Below, piece by piece: positions 35,100 through 43,916 of a stretch of 57,962 bases of DNA. A program made the translations under genes and the position numbers. The DNA comes from an uncultured Eubacteriales bacterium (GTDB lineage Bacteria > Bacillota > Clostridia > Lachnospirales > Lachnospiraceae): assembly GCA_949283695.1 (NCBI GenBank), contig CASDTX010000062.1, positions 1 to 57,962 on the forward strand, written 5' to 3'. The stretch's first letter is position 1; the number at the start of each line of letters is the position of its first letter. The notes beneath the pieces are model-generated. The model was not told where the DNA came from and made no database searches. It saw only the letters and a list, made by a program, of their open reading frames with translations.

Positions 35100-36002
35100 C
35101 TATTGTTGACAGTATTCGCGCAGATTTTCCAGCACTTTTTCATTTAACCGCCTCACTGCCTGGCGGGTCATTCCTGACGGTCGTTTCTGACACTTTACAT
35201 TGTTGAATTCCAGAAGGCAGCTGTCTCCCAGGCCCATCAATGTATCACAGCAGTACCAGGTATTCTGCTTCTTCAGCCAGTTCTCTATTGCTTTCCGGTC
35301 AAAGCACGGGCTGAGAGATGTGTTAAAGAGGATCTTATTCTCCCCCAGCAGCTCGAATTCCGATTCGTAAAGCAGTGTCACATTTTTGCTCAGGCAGCTG
35401 CAGATGACATCGCAGCTGCGGAGCAGCTCGTGCAGTTCCTGATATTGATATCCCTTTTCTTGTTCAAGCTCCGGTTTCCTTGTACGGCTGTAATAACAAA
35501 TGTCTGCGCCGAACGCAGAGAGTCCTCTTGCAACGGCCTGGGCGGTGGCTCCCATACCGAGGATGCCTGCACGGATGCCGGACACTTCGGAACTCTCGCC
35601 GAGCAGAGGCGCGCTTCCGTCTGTCCCGTGCAGTCTGCGGATCAGTTCCGCCGTGATATATTCGGCGACACCTTCGTCCCCGTAATCCCGGATCCCGGTG
35701 ACTTTGATCCCGTGTGCAGCCGCATACGCAATATCCACGTTTGAACTGGCTGCTGAGTACAGACTGCAGCACATACCAATGTACTTCAGTTCCGGACATG
35801 CGGATAAGATATTCTCTCCGATGGGCCGATTATAACTGACGAAGACTGCGTCTGAGTCGGCGATGCGGGAAATGATTTCTTCGTCGCTCTGCGGTTCTGT
35901 ATCGTAGAAGATCGCCTGGTCACAGTATGCATTTACAGCCTCTCTGCCTTCCGGCAGAAAAGACACCGGCTGGATTGCCGTGAGTTTCCTGATTTTTTTC
36001 AT
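35100..36002 (-). CDS. 2-hydroxyacid dehydrogenase-like protein, catalytic residues atypical
   Basis: This 300-residue protein has the fold of D-isomer-specific 2-hydroxyacid dehydrogenases, with an NAD-binding segment AGILGMGATAQAVARGL and the surrounding flank ISRIADSDAVFVSYNRPI. At the place of the catalytic Arg (usually NTARGxxVD) it reads FNTSLSPCFDRKAIENWL, and at the usual catalytic His (TPHIAGMT) it reads VKCQKRPSGMT, so both appear to be missing. The start is ATG 36002 after AAAGGAG, not the longer frame to 36086. It may bind a ligand or act as a regulator and not as an ordinary dehydrogenase. Confidence 0.8.
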   Translation of the reverse strand: MKKIRKLTAIQPVSFLPEGREAVNAYCDQAIFYDTEPQSDEEIISRIADSDAVFVSYNRPIGENILSACPELKYIGMCCSLYSAASSNVDIAYAAAHGIKVTGIRDYGDEGVAEYITAELIRRLHGTDGSAPLLGESSEVSGIRAGILGMGATAQAVARGLSAFGADICYYSRTRKPELEQEKGYQYQELHELLRSCDVICSCLSKNVTLLYESEFELLGENKILFNTSLSPCFDRKAIENWLKKQNTWYCCDTLMGLGDSCLLEFNNVKCQKRPSGMTRQAVRRLNEKVLENLREYCQQ

Positions 36003-36070
36003 CGTAATCTCCTTTCTGTATTGAACGTATCTCTGGCAGCAGATCATGTGCCAGCTTGCTGCACGATGTA

Positions 36071-39000
36071 CTAGCTGATCTGCCATCTCACGTGGCTTCC
36101 TTCCTCGTCTTTGCGCACGATGAGCTGATCTTCGATCTCCTGCTTCAGCTCAGTTACGTGGGAGATGATGCCGATCAGGCGAGATCCCTCCGCCATGTTC
36201 TGCAGCACACGAACCGCCTTATCCCGGGAATGCTCATCCAGAGATCCGAATCCTTCGTCTATAAACATCATATCCAGGCTGACCGAAGCCGCGCTTTCCT
36301 GGATCTGGTCCGCCATGCCGAGTGCGAGGGAAAGTGCGGCCATGAAGGACTCGCCGCCGGACAGAGTGCGGACTTCCCGTTCCTTGCCTGTCACCGTTGA
36401 GTAGACCATCAGGTCCAGGCCCCGGTTCTTCCCTTTTCCTGCCTTCTCTGCATCGATCATGCGGAGCTCGAACTGGCCGGCAGACATTTCCTCGAAGCGC
36501 CGGTTGGCCGACCGCAGAATCCGCGCCAGATGATACCGCTGGACATAGGTTTCGATATCCATGCGGGAACCGGTTACATTTCCTGACAGCAGATGATACA
36601 GATCGTCCAGGCGCCGATGCTCTGCCATGATTTTCCCACGTTTTTCAAGAAGCGGCTTCAGCGAATCATAGACCGGCCGATCTGCCTGATCATATGTCCG
36701 CTCCCGCTCCAGATCCTCCTGTGCAGCTTGTGCCTGGGCTTCTGCCTCATCTCTGGCCTGCTTCAGCTCTTCAAGGAAGGGCCGCTTTTCGCTGCTCACG
36801 GCCTTGCTTGCCGTATCATAGCGGCTCTGAGCAGCTGCTTTCCTGCGATGATGAAGATCCACCTTTTGCTGAAGCAGATCTGCCTCTTCCAGCAGATAGT
36901 TCTTGGTAAGTTCCTTCCATCCTGGTTCTGTTAATCCCTTCTCTGACAGGAGCGTTTCATAGGTGATCTTTCTGGAGCTGCAGGTGCGTTCCTGCTCTGG
37001 AAGTTCTGCCCGATACCGGCTGATCAGAGTCTCTGTTTCCGTCCTGTTTGCGACTGCCCTTTGTGCGGCCAGTTCGGCTGCCTTGCAGGCCTTTTCGGCA
37101 CGGATCTTTCTTTCGCAGGCATGGGCAAATGCTCGTTCGGCTTGTTCCGCGGTCTCATATTCCTGGAATGCTTCCAGATTGTTCCGTTTCTCCTGACAGG
37201 CAGCCAGTGCGGTCTTCGCGTCTGCCGCAGACTGAGCCGCCGTCTCGGCTGCCTTCGCAAGTGACGCTCTCTTTTCACCGGCGCTTTGCAGAAACTTCTG
37301 AACCTGTTCCAGTTCCCCAACGCTGCGGCTGATGGATGCTCCTTCCAGGCGGAGTGCCTGATCCCGTGCGGTCAGAAGCGCTTCCACATCGATCAGTGTA
37401 AGGGATTCCGCAGAACCTCGGGAGTCCCAGAGACCGGGAGCATATTCTTTCAGCTTCTGCTCAAGTTTCACCCGCTCCTTTTCCAGCGTTTTCTCTTTCT
37501 CTGTCAGAATCGCAGCGGCAGAATGAGCGGCAGAAGCCGCTGTTTCCTGCCGGACTCTGCAACGCTCCACTGTCCTGCCTAGCTCATCCAGCGACTCACG
37601 GCTCAGGTTCCGGAAGTCTTCGGCGATCCTGCACGGATGCGGGTGCTGGAGTGAACCGCAGACCGGACAGGGATGCCCTGGCCGAAGCTGCTCTCTGGCG
37701 ATGAATCCTGCCTGCGCATTGAGAAAGTTCCGACGCATGGTTTCATATTCCTGATTTTTCGTTTCGTAAGCGGTGCTGGCGGCGGTGAATTCGGATCTTG
37801 CCTTGTTCAGAGTCCATCGCTGCCCGGCTGTTTCCTGTTCCAGTTTCCTGACCGAGGACAGATCCGCTCGGAGTTCCGCTGCTCTTGCACAGCGTGCCTG
37901 CCAGCGTTCCAGCAGGAGTCTGGCGTCTCTTAGTTCTTCCTCCTGACGCCGGCCTTCCCGCTCGTCTTCTTCCAGCTGAGCCATGCGATTCTGTGCTTCC
38001 CGGACGCTCCGTTCTGCTTGCCTGCAGTCTTCTTCGGCTTTGGCAGCAGCCTGCCTGGTTTCCTGAAGCTTCTGGAAGATCTCCCGGGCTTTCTTCACCT
38101 TCTCGGAGACTTGGGTGAAAGACTGGATCTCCTGTTTGAGTATCTGGTCTTCAGACGCTGCCTGCTGCGCGGTCTGCTCACAGACTTCGATCAGTCCGGG
38201 CAGGGCTGCTTCCCGCTCGGCAAGCCGGGTTCTGATCTCACGATCTGACTGGACTGAATCCATATATCGCTGGTACACTGCCTGGATCTCATAGGCTGCT
38301 CGGATCTGCAGAATCAAGACAGATGCCCGGCTGATTCCTTCTTCTTCGGCCGCCACGGCGGCCAGCTCTTCCCGGGCATGATCCAGCTCCTCAAACCGCT
38401 TCAGAAGCTGCATTCCGGCGGTATAGGCATCTCTTTTCCTGAGATAGTCTTGATTGGCCGTATTGTATTGCCGCGCGGCATGGCCCTGGCGTTTCTTCAG
38501 CTCTTTACAGAGTGCGGCCAGCCGGTCAAGAAACTGTTCCAGATCTGAGACGGAGAGACGGTCAGCAGCAAGAATCCGTTTTTTTAGATCGGCAAGTTCT
38601 TCCGCGTTCTCATAGTTGTCCGGAATCTGTACATGGGAGACTTCTGTCTGGCATATGGTGCGGAGCTTGGCGATCTCCTGCTGCTTCTCTCTCTTCCTGG
38701 CAGCCAGTTCCTCCACGATCTTTTCATACAGCTCTGTGTGGAACAGCCTGCGGAAGATCACTTTCTTATCATCCGACTTCGCGCGGAGCAGCTCCATGAA
38801 TTCCCCCTGGGCGATCATGGCAACCTGCATAAACTGATGTTTCGTCAGTCCGATAATCTCTTCCAGCTTCCGGTCGGTCTCCTTCTGGGGATACTCGGTT
38901 CCGTCCGGCATCAGCAGGGAGACGGACTCGCTTTCTTCTTTCATGCCGGTCCCCCGTTTCAGCGGCCGGATGTGGCGCGGAGTGCGCCGAACCGTATATT

Positions 39001-39280
39001 CTTCCCTGCCCGCGCCCCAGCCATCTGTAAACGTCAGTTCCACATACGGTTCTACGGACCAGTCTGCGAACTGGCTCTGTAGTTCGGTTCCGTCCTTTCG
39101 GTTCGTGCTGGAACTTGCCTCCCCATAGAGCGCGAACACGATCGCGTCGAAGATGGTTGTCTTCCCTGCACCGGTATCTCCGGTAATCAGGAACAGATTC
39201 TGGTTCGTTTTCTCGAAGTCAATGACAGTGAGCTTCCCGTAAGAGCCGAAAGCCTGCATGGATAGTTTCAACGGCCTCAT
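36071..39280 (-). CDS. sbcC: Exonuclease subunit SbcC
   Basis: This 1069-residue SMC-like ATPase forms, with SbcD, the SbcCD nuclease that opens hairpins and DNA ends. Walker A GDTGAGKT is at 34-41. Long coiled coils flank a zinc hook PCPVCGS (Cys538, Cys541). The signature TLSGGESFMAALSLALGMAD and Walker B MMFIDEGFGSLDEH end the protein. It overlaps sbcD by four bases. Confidence 0.97.
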   Translation of the reverse strand: MRPLKLSMQAFGSYGKLTVIDFEKTNQNLFLITGDTGAGKTTIFDAIVFALYGEASSSTNRKDGTELQSQFADWSVEPYVELTFTDGWGAGREEYTVRRTPRHIRPLKRGTGMKEESESVSLLMPDGTEYPQKETDRKLEEIIGLTKHQFMQVAMIAQGEFMELLRAKSDDKKVIFRRLFHTELYEKIVEELAARKREKQQEIAKLRTICQTEVSHVQIPDNYENAEELADLKKRILAADRLSVSDLEQFLDRLAALCKELKKRQGHAARQYNTANQDYLRKRDAYTAGMQLLKRFEELDHAREELAAVAAEEEGISRASVLILQIRAAYEIQAVYQRYMDSVQSDREIRTRLAEREAALPGLIEVCEQTAQQAASEDQILKQEIQSFTQVSEKVKKAREIFQKLQETRQAAAKAEEDCRQAERSVREAQNRMAQLEEDEREGRRQEEELRDARLLLERWQARCARAAELRADLSSVRKLEQETAGQRWTLNKARSEFTAASTAYETKNQEYETMRRNFLNAQAGFIAREQLRPGHPCPVCGSLQHPHPCRIAEDFRNLSRESLDELGRTVERCRVRQETAASAAHSAAAILTEKEKTLEKERVKLEQKLKEYAPGLWDSRGSAESLTLIDVEALLTARDQALRLEGASISRSVGELEQVQKFLQSAGEKRASLAKAAETAAQSAADAKTALAACQEKRNNLEAFQEYETAEQAERAFAHACERKIRAEKACKAAELAAQRAVANRTETETLISRYRAELPEQERTCSSRKITYETLLSEKGLTEPGWKELTKNYLLEEADLLQQKVDLHHRRKAAAQSRYDTASKAVSSEKRPFLEELKQARDEAEAQAQAAQEDLERERTYDQADRPVYDSLKPLLEKRGKIMAEHRRLDDLYHLLSGNVTGSRMDIETYVQRYHLARILRSANRRFEEMSAGQFELRMIDAEKAGKGKNRGLDLMVYSTVTGKEREVRTLSGGESFMAALSLALGMADQIQESAASVSLDMMFIDEGFGSLDEHSRDKAVRVLQNMAEGSRLIGIISHVTELKQEIEDQLIVRKDEEGSHVRWQIS

Positions 39281-40431
39281 CTCTGTCCCCCTTCCTGTAC
39301 GGAGTATATCACATCTTTCAGAAGTTCTTTCTCTTCGTCATCTACGTCTTTCAGAAATGAACAGCATAGTTCGAAAGGATCAAGTGCCTCCGGAGCATCC
39401 ATCTCTGTACAGTAATCTGCCTTCCGCCGGCTCTCTCTGCGGATCTCCAGAAGATAGGGGAAGGCACTGCGGATCCGGTCCTGCATATCAAGAATATCCA
39501 GATCCACCCGGTCTGTAAGGACGACGGTTACATAGTCCGCACAAGCCTGACGAAGTACTTCTTCGAACTCTCCGCGGATGACGCGCACCTGACGGAGCGG
39601 TTTCAGGGGCAGGACGGTAGTGCGTACGTTTCCCTTTTCCATCATTTCTGTCAGGAGGATCCCTTTCTGCTGTCCTGCTTCGCTGACGGAACAGGCGAGG
39701 GGTGTCCCGCAGTAGCGGACCGATTCGCTTCCGACTTTCATTGGTTTATGGATATGCCCAAGGGCGGCGTAGTCAAAGGAAGACAGGACATCAGCGGAAA
39801 CCTGGTCGATATTTCCCACGGTGCGGATCTCAGAATCCATCCGCTCCACCTCCTCTGCCTGCTTTCCTGCGGGAAGGTAGAACTGATGGCTTACGATTAC
39901 ATTCCGCTCTGCGGGATTCACCGCTTCCCGCCCGATCAGACGGCGCAGAGTTTCATCGTAAGACAGAGGGCTCCCGCTCTCATCCGTCCCCACGATCTGT
40001 CTGACCATGGAGGGCTTTACGAACGGCAGCAGATAGAAATTCACCGTTCCGTATGCGTCTTTCAGGATGACTTTCTTGATAAATTCATCCTCTGTCCTGG
40101 GCGGCAGGCCGATCATATGCACGTTCTGCCGGGCGAGCACACTGCGGAAACAATTCACCCGGGGACCGCTGTCATGATTTCCGCTGATCAGCATTACAGA
40201 TGTTTCCGGCAGTGAGGCTGTCAGACGGGAGATAAACTGATCGAACAGTTCGACTGCTTCTGCGGAGGGAACCGCTTTGTCATAGATGTCCCCTGCGACA
40301 ATCACAGCCTCAGGCCGCTCTTTAGCGGCAGCGTCTGCGATCTGCTGCAAGATATATTCCTGATCTTCTCTGAGATCTCGGTTGATCAGTTTCAGACCGA
40401 TATGCAGATCCGAAAGATGGAAGAACTTCAT
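39277..40431 (-). CDS. sbcD: Exonuclease subunit SbcD
   Basis: This 384-residue Mre11-type nuclease opens with FFHLSDLHIGLKLINRDLREDQ. It carries the phosphoesterase motifs AGDIYDKAVP, SGNHDSG and ALGHIHKP. It is the partner of SbcC, and the start codon of sbcC overlaps its stop. Confidence 0.97.
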   Translation of the reverse strand: MKFFHLSDLHIGLKLINRDLREDQEYILQQIADAAAKERPEAVIVAGDIYDKAVPSAEAVELFDQFISRLTASLPETSVMLISGNHDSGPRVNCFRSVLARQNVHMIGLPPRTEDEFIKKVILKDAYGTVNFYLLPFVKPSMVRQIVGTDESGSPLSYDETLRRLIGREAVNPAERNVIVSHQFYLPAGKQAEEVERMDSEIRTVGNIDQVSADVLSSFDYAALGHIHKPMKVGSESVRYCGTPLACSVSEAGQQKGILLTEMMEKGNVRTTVLPLKPLRQVRVIRGEFEEVLRQACADYVTVVLTDRVDLDILDMQDRIRSAFPYLLEIRRESRRKADYCTEMDAPEALDPFELCCSFLKDVDDEEKELLKDVIYSVQEGGQR

Positions 40432-40446
40432 TCCGGAAAACCTCCT

Positions 40447-41193
40447 TTATAATATGCTGATCCTTAGGATCCCCAGAAGCAGCAGATGTACGGGATAGAA
40501 CAAATAGAAAAACCATTTTGAAAACACTCTGCCCCGCTCCATCCGCTTTCCGTTATAGAAATACACGATCACGATTCCGGCAATCAGGATGCCCAGGGCA
40601 GACGCCGCCGCAGAAGCCAGCTGCAGGATGACTGAAGCTGCCCCAGAGGCAGGCGCAAAGTTCAGGAGAGCAAAGACTGCTGCGCCGACGGCAAATGCAT
40701 TCCGAATCTTACGCTCATTCCCCTCTGCTCGTGCAAACAGCAGGGTGAACATCGGTGCCAGAAGCGCCCAGTCTGAGAACATGGACAGAAGGAAGAGTCC
40801 GGCAATGAGCAGGCCTCTCGTCAACTCATTAGGCACCGTTTCCCTGACGTACAGAATACCGAAACAAAGCAGCAGGGTGAAGATCATATTAAAGCCGCAA
40901 AAAGAAATGATCTTCTCCCCTGTATATAGCTGAGAAAAGGCAAGGCAGAACGGGATCTCCGAGAGCAGGGCGAAGGCAGCCAGCCGCTCTGCATATTTTC
41001 TCTTCGAGCGGGTATAGTGATATCCCTCCGCCAGAAAATAACACATCACCGGCGCGGTAAAGTACCCGATATCCACAAGGATCGTTGACAGAAGTGTTCC
41101 CGGTTCTGTGAAAATATTTCCGATATGGTTCAAAAGCATGGTAAACATGGCGATATATTTGATGATGTCTCGATTCAATACTTTCAGATTCAT
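40447..41193 (-). CDS. TraX family membrane protein
   Basis: This 248-residue polytopic protein starts MNLKVLNRDIIKYIAMFTML and has many spans, matching the TraX family (named for F-pilin N-acetylation in E. coli). In Lachnospiraceae such genes are chromosomal and their role is unclear; surface acylation is one guess. It has its own promoter and lies 15 bases ahead of sbcD, so it may be co-transcribed with sbcDC. AAGGAG is 12 bases before the ATG. Confidence 0.85.
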   Translation of the reverse strand: MNLKVLNRDIIKYIAMFTMLLNHIGNIFTEPGTLLSTILVDIGYFTAPVMCYFLAEGYHYTRSKRKYAERLAAFALLSEIPFCLAFSQLYTGEKIISFCGFNMIFTLLLCFGILYVRETVPNELTRGLLIAGLFLLSMFSDWALLAPMFTLLFARAEGNERKIRNAFAVGAAVFALLNFAPASGAASVILQLASAAASALGILIAGIVIVYFYNGKRMERGRVFSKWFFYLFYPVHLLLLGILRISIL

Positions 41194-41331
41194 GTCTGTC
41201 TGTTTCTCCTTTTTCTGACGGATCCGTCAGGCGGGTCCGATCCGTTTTCTGATTCGGTCCAAATCTATGATCTACTCTGATTTCCTCTCGATTCTTTCAT
41301 AGATTCCTTCAGTTATGTCTCATCTTTCCCT
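41194..41331 (-). promoter_or_regulatory. Structured leader of the TraX-like gene
   Basis: The transcript between the promoter and the TraX ATG can form two stems. aatctatga/tcatagatt lies in the first half. In the second half, at 41215-41230, is a perfect 16-bp palindrome, ctgacggatccgtcag. No known riboswitch class is recognised. The palindrome could be an operator or a hairpin near the ribosome binding site. Confidence 0.4.
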
Positions 41332-41360
41332 AGTATAACATTTCTGGATTCTTTCCTCAA
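41332..41360 (-). promoter_or_regulatory. Promoter of the TraX-like gene
   Basis: On the - strand TTGAGG (41360-41355), 17 bases and TATACT (41337-41332). Confidence 0.6.
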
Positions 41361-41390
41361 TTCTAATGAAAAACTGTAATCGTATGAGAG

Positions 41391-41483
41391 AAAAAAAGCA
41401 TAGCGTCAGTGCACGGGGACACACGCTGCAAATCGCTGAAATTGCGCGGTTTGAGGCGCGCTGTCCCTTGTACACTGACGCTA
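41391..41483 (-). terminator. Long terminator after the ABC exporter operon
   Basis: The - strand reads tagcgtcagtgtacaaggga ... then gtccccgtgcactgacgcta and then a run of seven T. The outer stem (41401-41422 with 41462-41483) has only a few mismatches, and a smaller inner hairpin is present. It ends the natAB-like transcript. Confidence 0.8.
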
Positions 41484-41529
41484 CCGTATATTTTGATACA
41501 GCCTGCGTTCTATGATATGAAAATATGTA

Positions 41530-42753
41530 TTACTCCCGGATCTTCTTAAGAGCCGTTGTGAACTTGATCGGGTTCCCATACATCAGGGTTCCGAAACGGA
41601 AGATCTTGGCAGCCAGAATGCCGGCTGCCGCACAGGATACGGCGAGAAGTGCTCCGGATACGAGGACTTCCCAGAGCTCCACACTGCCCATGGCGACTCG
41701 GATGAGCATTCCATTGCTTGATGTAAATGGAATGAACGAAGCCACATACATCAGCAGTCCGTCGCTGTCATTCATGCCGAATATGGCGATAAAAAATGAC
41801 ACCATATAAATCATCAGCACCGGCATGGATGCCTTACTGATGTCTTCGGTCTTTGACACCAGAGCTCCCAGCATTCCGAAGCAGAATGCATACAGCAGAT
41901 ATCCCATCATGCCGAACACAGCGAACGCGGCCCATACCTGACCAGGAATATCGAAGATATTATCCAGCAGTCCGTCCCAGCTCTCGCGGAAGATCTGATA
42001 CGCTCCCACCGCGGCTCCGAGAATCAGCACACACTGGATCAGCCCGGCAATGGCGCCGGCCAGCACCTTCCCGAAAATCAGACTGTTGCTGTCCACACTT
42101 GTGACAAGGATTTCAATCGCACGGTTGCTTTTCTCAGAGGTGACGGAAGTTGCGATCATCTGTCCGTAGAAAATCAGCAGGAAATAAAGAACCATAATCA
42201 GGATATATGTATACATATAGTTGCTGACACTGTCTTTTCCCAGTATCTGTGTTTCCGATTCCGGCTGGATCTGATAGAGTGCTTCTATCTCTGCCGGATC
42301 CAGTCCCTGTTCTGCCAGTATCTGAGAACGGTAAGTCATGACAGCTGCCTGGGAAAACGCTCCCTGAAGCATGTCAGACATAGAACGGTTCTCCACCACA
42401 TAGGTGTAGTGAAGCAGATCTTCGACTACAAATCCGGCTTCTGCCTTTCCTTCGTTTACTGCGTCCTCTACCTGACTCTCATCTGTACACTCGATCCAGT
42501 CGATGTCCATTCCCATTGCCGCAGCGAAAGATGCAGGATCAATACTTTCATTTACATCATAGAGAGCAGCTGTTGCTGAGGAAATGCCGTTCTCGGAGGA
42601 GTCAGAGCCTTTGTCCGCGCCCATGATGATCCCGGGAACAGCGATAATTCCTGCTGCCAGAACTACCAGCAGGATCGTTGTGAGCAGGAAGCTCTTATTT
42701 TTAAAATAGTTGCTCAATTCGAATTTCAAGACGGTCAAGAATTGTTTCATCAC
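41530..42753 (-). CDS. ABC-2 type exporter permease (NatB-like)
   Basis: This 407-residue membrane protein has one N-terminal span, a long extracellular region (about 50-180) and five or six C-terminal spans. This is the layout of NatB/YhaP-type ABC-2 permeases. The stretch SEKSNRAIEILVTSVDS is typical of them. It overlaps the ATPase gene by four bases, so the two form one transporter. The substrate (Na+, antibiotic or lipid) is not evident. Confidence 0.88.
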   Translation of the reverse strand: MMKQFLTVLKFELSNYFKNKSFLLTTILLVVLAAGIIAVPGIIMGADKGSDSSENGISSATAALYDVNESIDPASFAAAMGMDIDWIECTDESQVEDAVNEGKAEAGFVVEDLLHYTYVVENRSMSDMLQGAFSQAAVMTYRSQILAEQGLDPAEIEALYQIQPESETQILGKDSVSNYMYTYILIMVLYFLLIFYGQMIATSVTSEKSNRAIEILVTSVDSNSLIFGKVLAGAIAGLIQCVLILGAAVGAYQIFRESWDGLLDNIFDIPGQVWAAFAVFGMMGYLLYAFCFGMLGALVSKTEDISKASMPVLMIYMVSFFIAIFGMNDSDGLLMYVASFIPFTSSNGMLIRVAMGSVELWEVLVSGALLAVSCAAAGILAAKIFRFGTLMYGNPIKFTTALKKIRE

Positions 42754-43661
42754 TGGTCACCTGCCTTTTCCACGAATATTTCCGTCAGTGACGGTTCATA
42801 GCTGCCGAATTCTTCAGGGATCAGTTCCCTTTCAAGCAATTCTCTGAGCAGAAGCTCTCTTGTGCAGCCGTCCTTCATCTCTGCGATCACCTGATCCTTG
42901 CGGCTTCCGACGACTCGGATCAGATCGCCCATATAATCTCTGAGCGTCTGTTCCGGCTCCTGATAATCCGGCCCCAGACCGATCGTCAGTCTGTTTCGCC
43001 CGTATTCCCGCTTAATCTGGTCCAGATTCCCTGACAGCACAATATCGCCGTGATTGATCAGCACAATGTCTTCACAGAATTCTTCCACATAGCCCATCTG
43101 ATGACTGGAGAAGATCACCAGCTTCCCAGACTGGATCTGCTCCTGAATCACGTCTTTGAGAATCTGCGAGTTCACAGGGTCCAGACCGCTGAAAGGCTCA
43201 TCCAGAATCACAAGATCTGGATTGCAGACCAGTGTCTGCGCAAGCTGTACCTTCTGCTGATTTCCCTTGGAGAGCGTCTCTAGTTTTCTCTGTGCATACT
43301 CTGAGACACCCAGGCGCTTCAGCCACCGCTCAGACTGCTGTCTGGCTTCGGACCGGCTGCTTCCCCGGAGTTCAGCCAGGTACATCAGCTGCTCCTGCAC
43401 GCCCTTCTTTGGGTATAAGCCTCTCTCTTCCGGAAGATATCCGATCCGGAAGTCCCTCGGATGAAACGGCTTCCCATCAACAGTGATACTGCCTGAGTTG
43501 GCGCGGAAGACATCCATCAGGATGCGGATCGTCGTTGTTTTCCCCGCGCCGTTGCGGCCCAGAAGTCCAAGAGCTTTTCCGCTCTCGATCGAAAAAGAAA
43601 TCCCGTGGAGTACTTCTTTATCTCCAAAACTTTTTTTCAGGTCTTTTACTTCCAGTTTCAT
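42750..43661 (-). CDS. ABC transporter ATP-binding protein (NatA-like)
   Basis: This 303-residue ATPase has Walker A LLGRNGAGKTTTI, ABC signature TLSKGNQQKVQLAQ and Walker B LVILDEPFSGLD. It drives the adjacent permease. AGGAAG precedes the ATG. In front lies a weak promoter (TTTCTA, 17 bases, TACAGT) containing the palindrome gtattaatac (43704-43713), a possible operator. Confidence 0.93.
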   Translation of the reverse strand: MKLEVKDLKKSFGDKEVLHGISFSIESGKALGLLGRNGAGKTTTIRILMDVFRANSGSITVDGKPFHPRDFRIGYLPEERGLYPKKGVQEQLMYLAELRGSSRSEARQQSERWLKRLGVSEYAQRKLETLSKGNQQKVQLAQTLVCNPDLVILDEPFSGLDPVNSQILKDVIQEQIQSGKLVIFSSHQMGYVEEFCEDIVLINHGDIVLSGNLDQIKREYGRNRLTIGLGPDYQEPEQTLRDYMGDLIRVVGSRKDQVIAEMKDGCTRELLLRELLERELIPEEFGSYEPSLTEIFVEKAGDQ

Positions 43662-43760
43662 AAGTTTCTTCCTTTCCTTTCTTTAGATGAGTTTCTCACC
43701 ACTGTATTAATACTATCACACAATAGAAAGAAAGAGAAGAAGAAAATTCTTAATTTTTTG

Positions 43761-43916
43761 TATCAGTTCAGCCATCTGCGTCAGAAGACGGATTTATGCT
43801 TGCATAAGAATCCGGCGGCTGACAGGCAGATGTGCTGAGCGCCAGTTCATGAGCAAAGAAGCGGCGCAGCCGCAATTAGCACGTCAGTGCGGCTTTGCGA
43901 ATGGCGCGGGCTGAAC
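43761..43916. repeat. Dispersed repeat, copy B (interrupted by the IS)
   Basis: The element begins tatcagttcag (43761-43771) and continues after the insertion sequence as gggctgaactgtta (45652-45665), so its two ends are inverted copies. The part 43843-43916 matches copy A at 4369-4447. Inside is another stem, atttatgcttgcataagaat. It holds no believable gene. It resembles a small palindromic-ended non-autonomous element. Confidence 0.75.
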
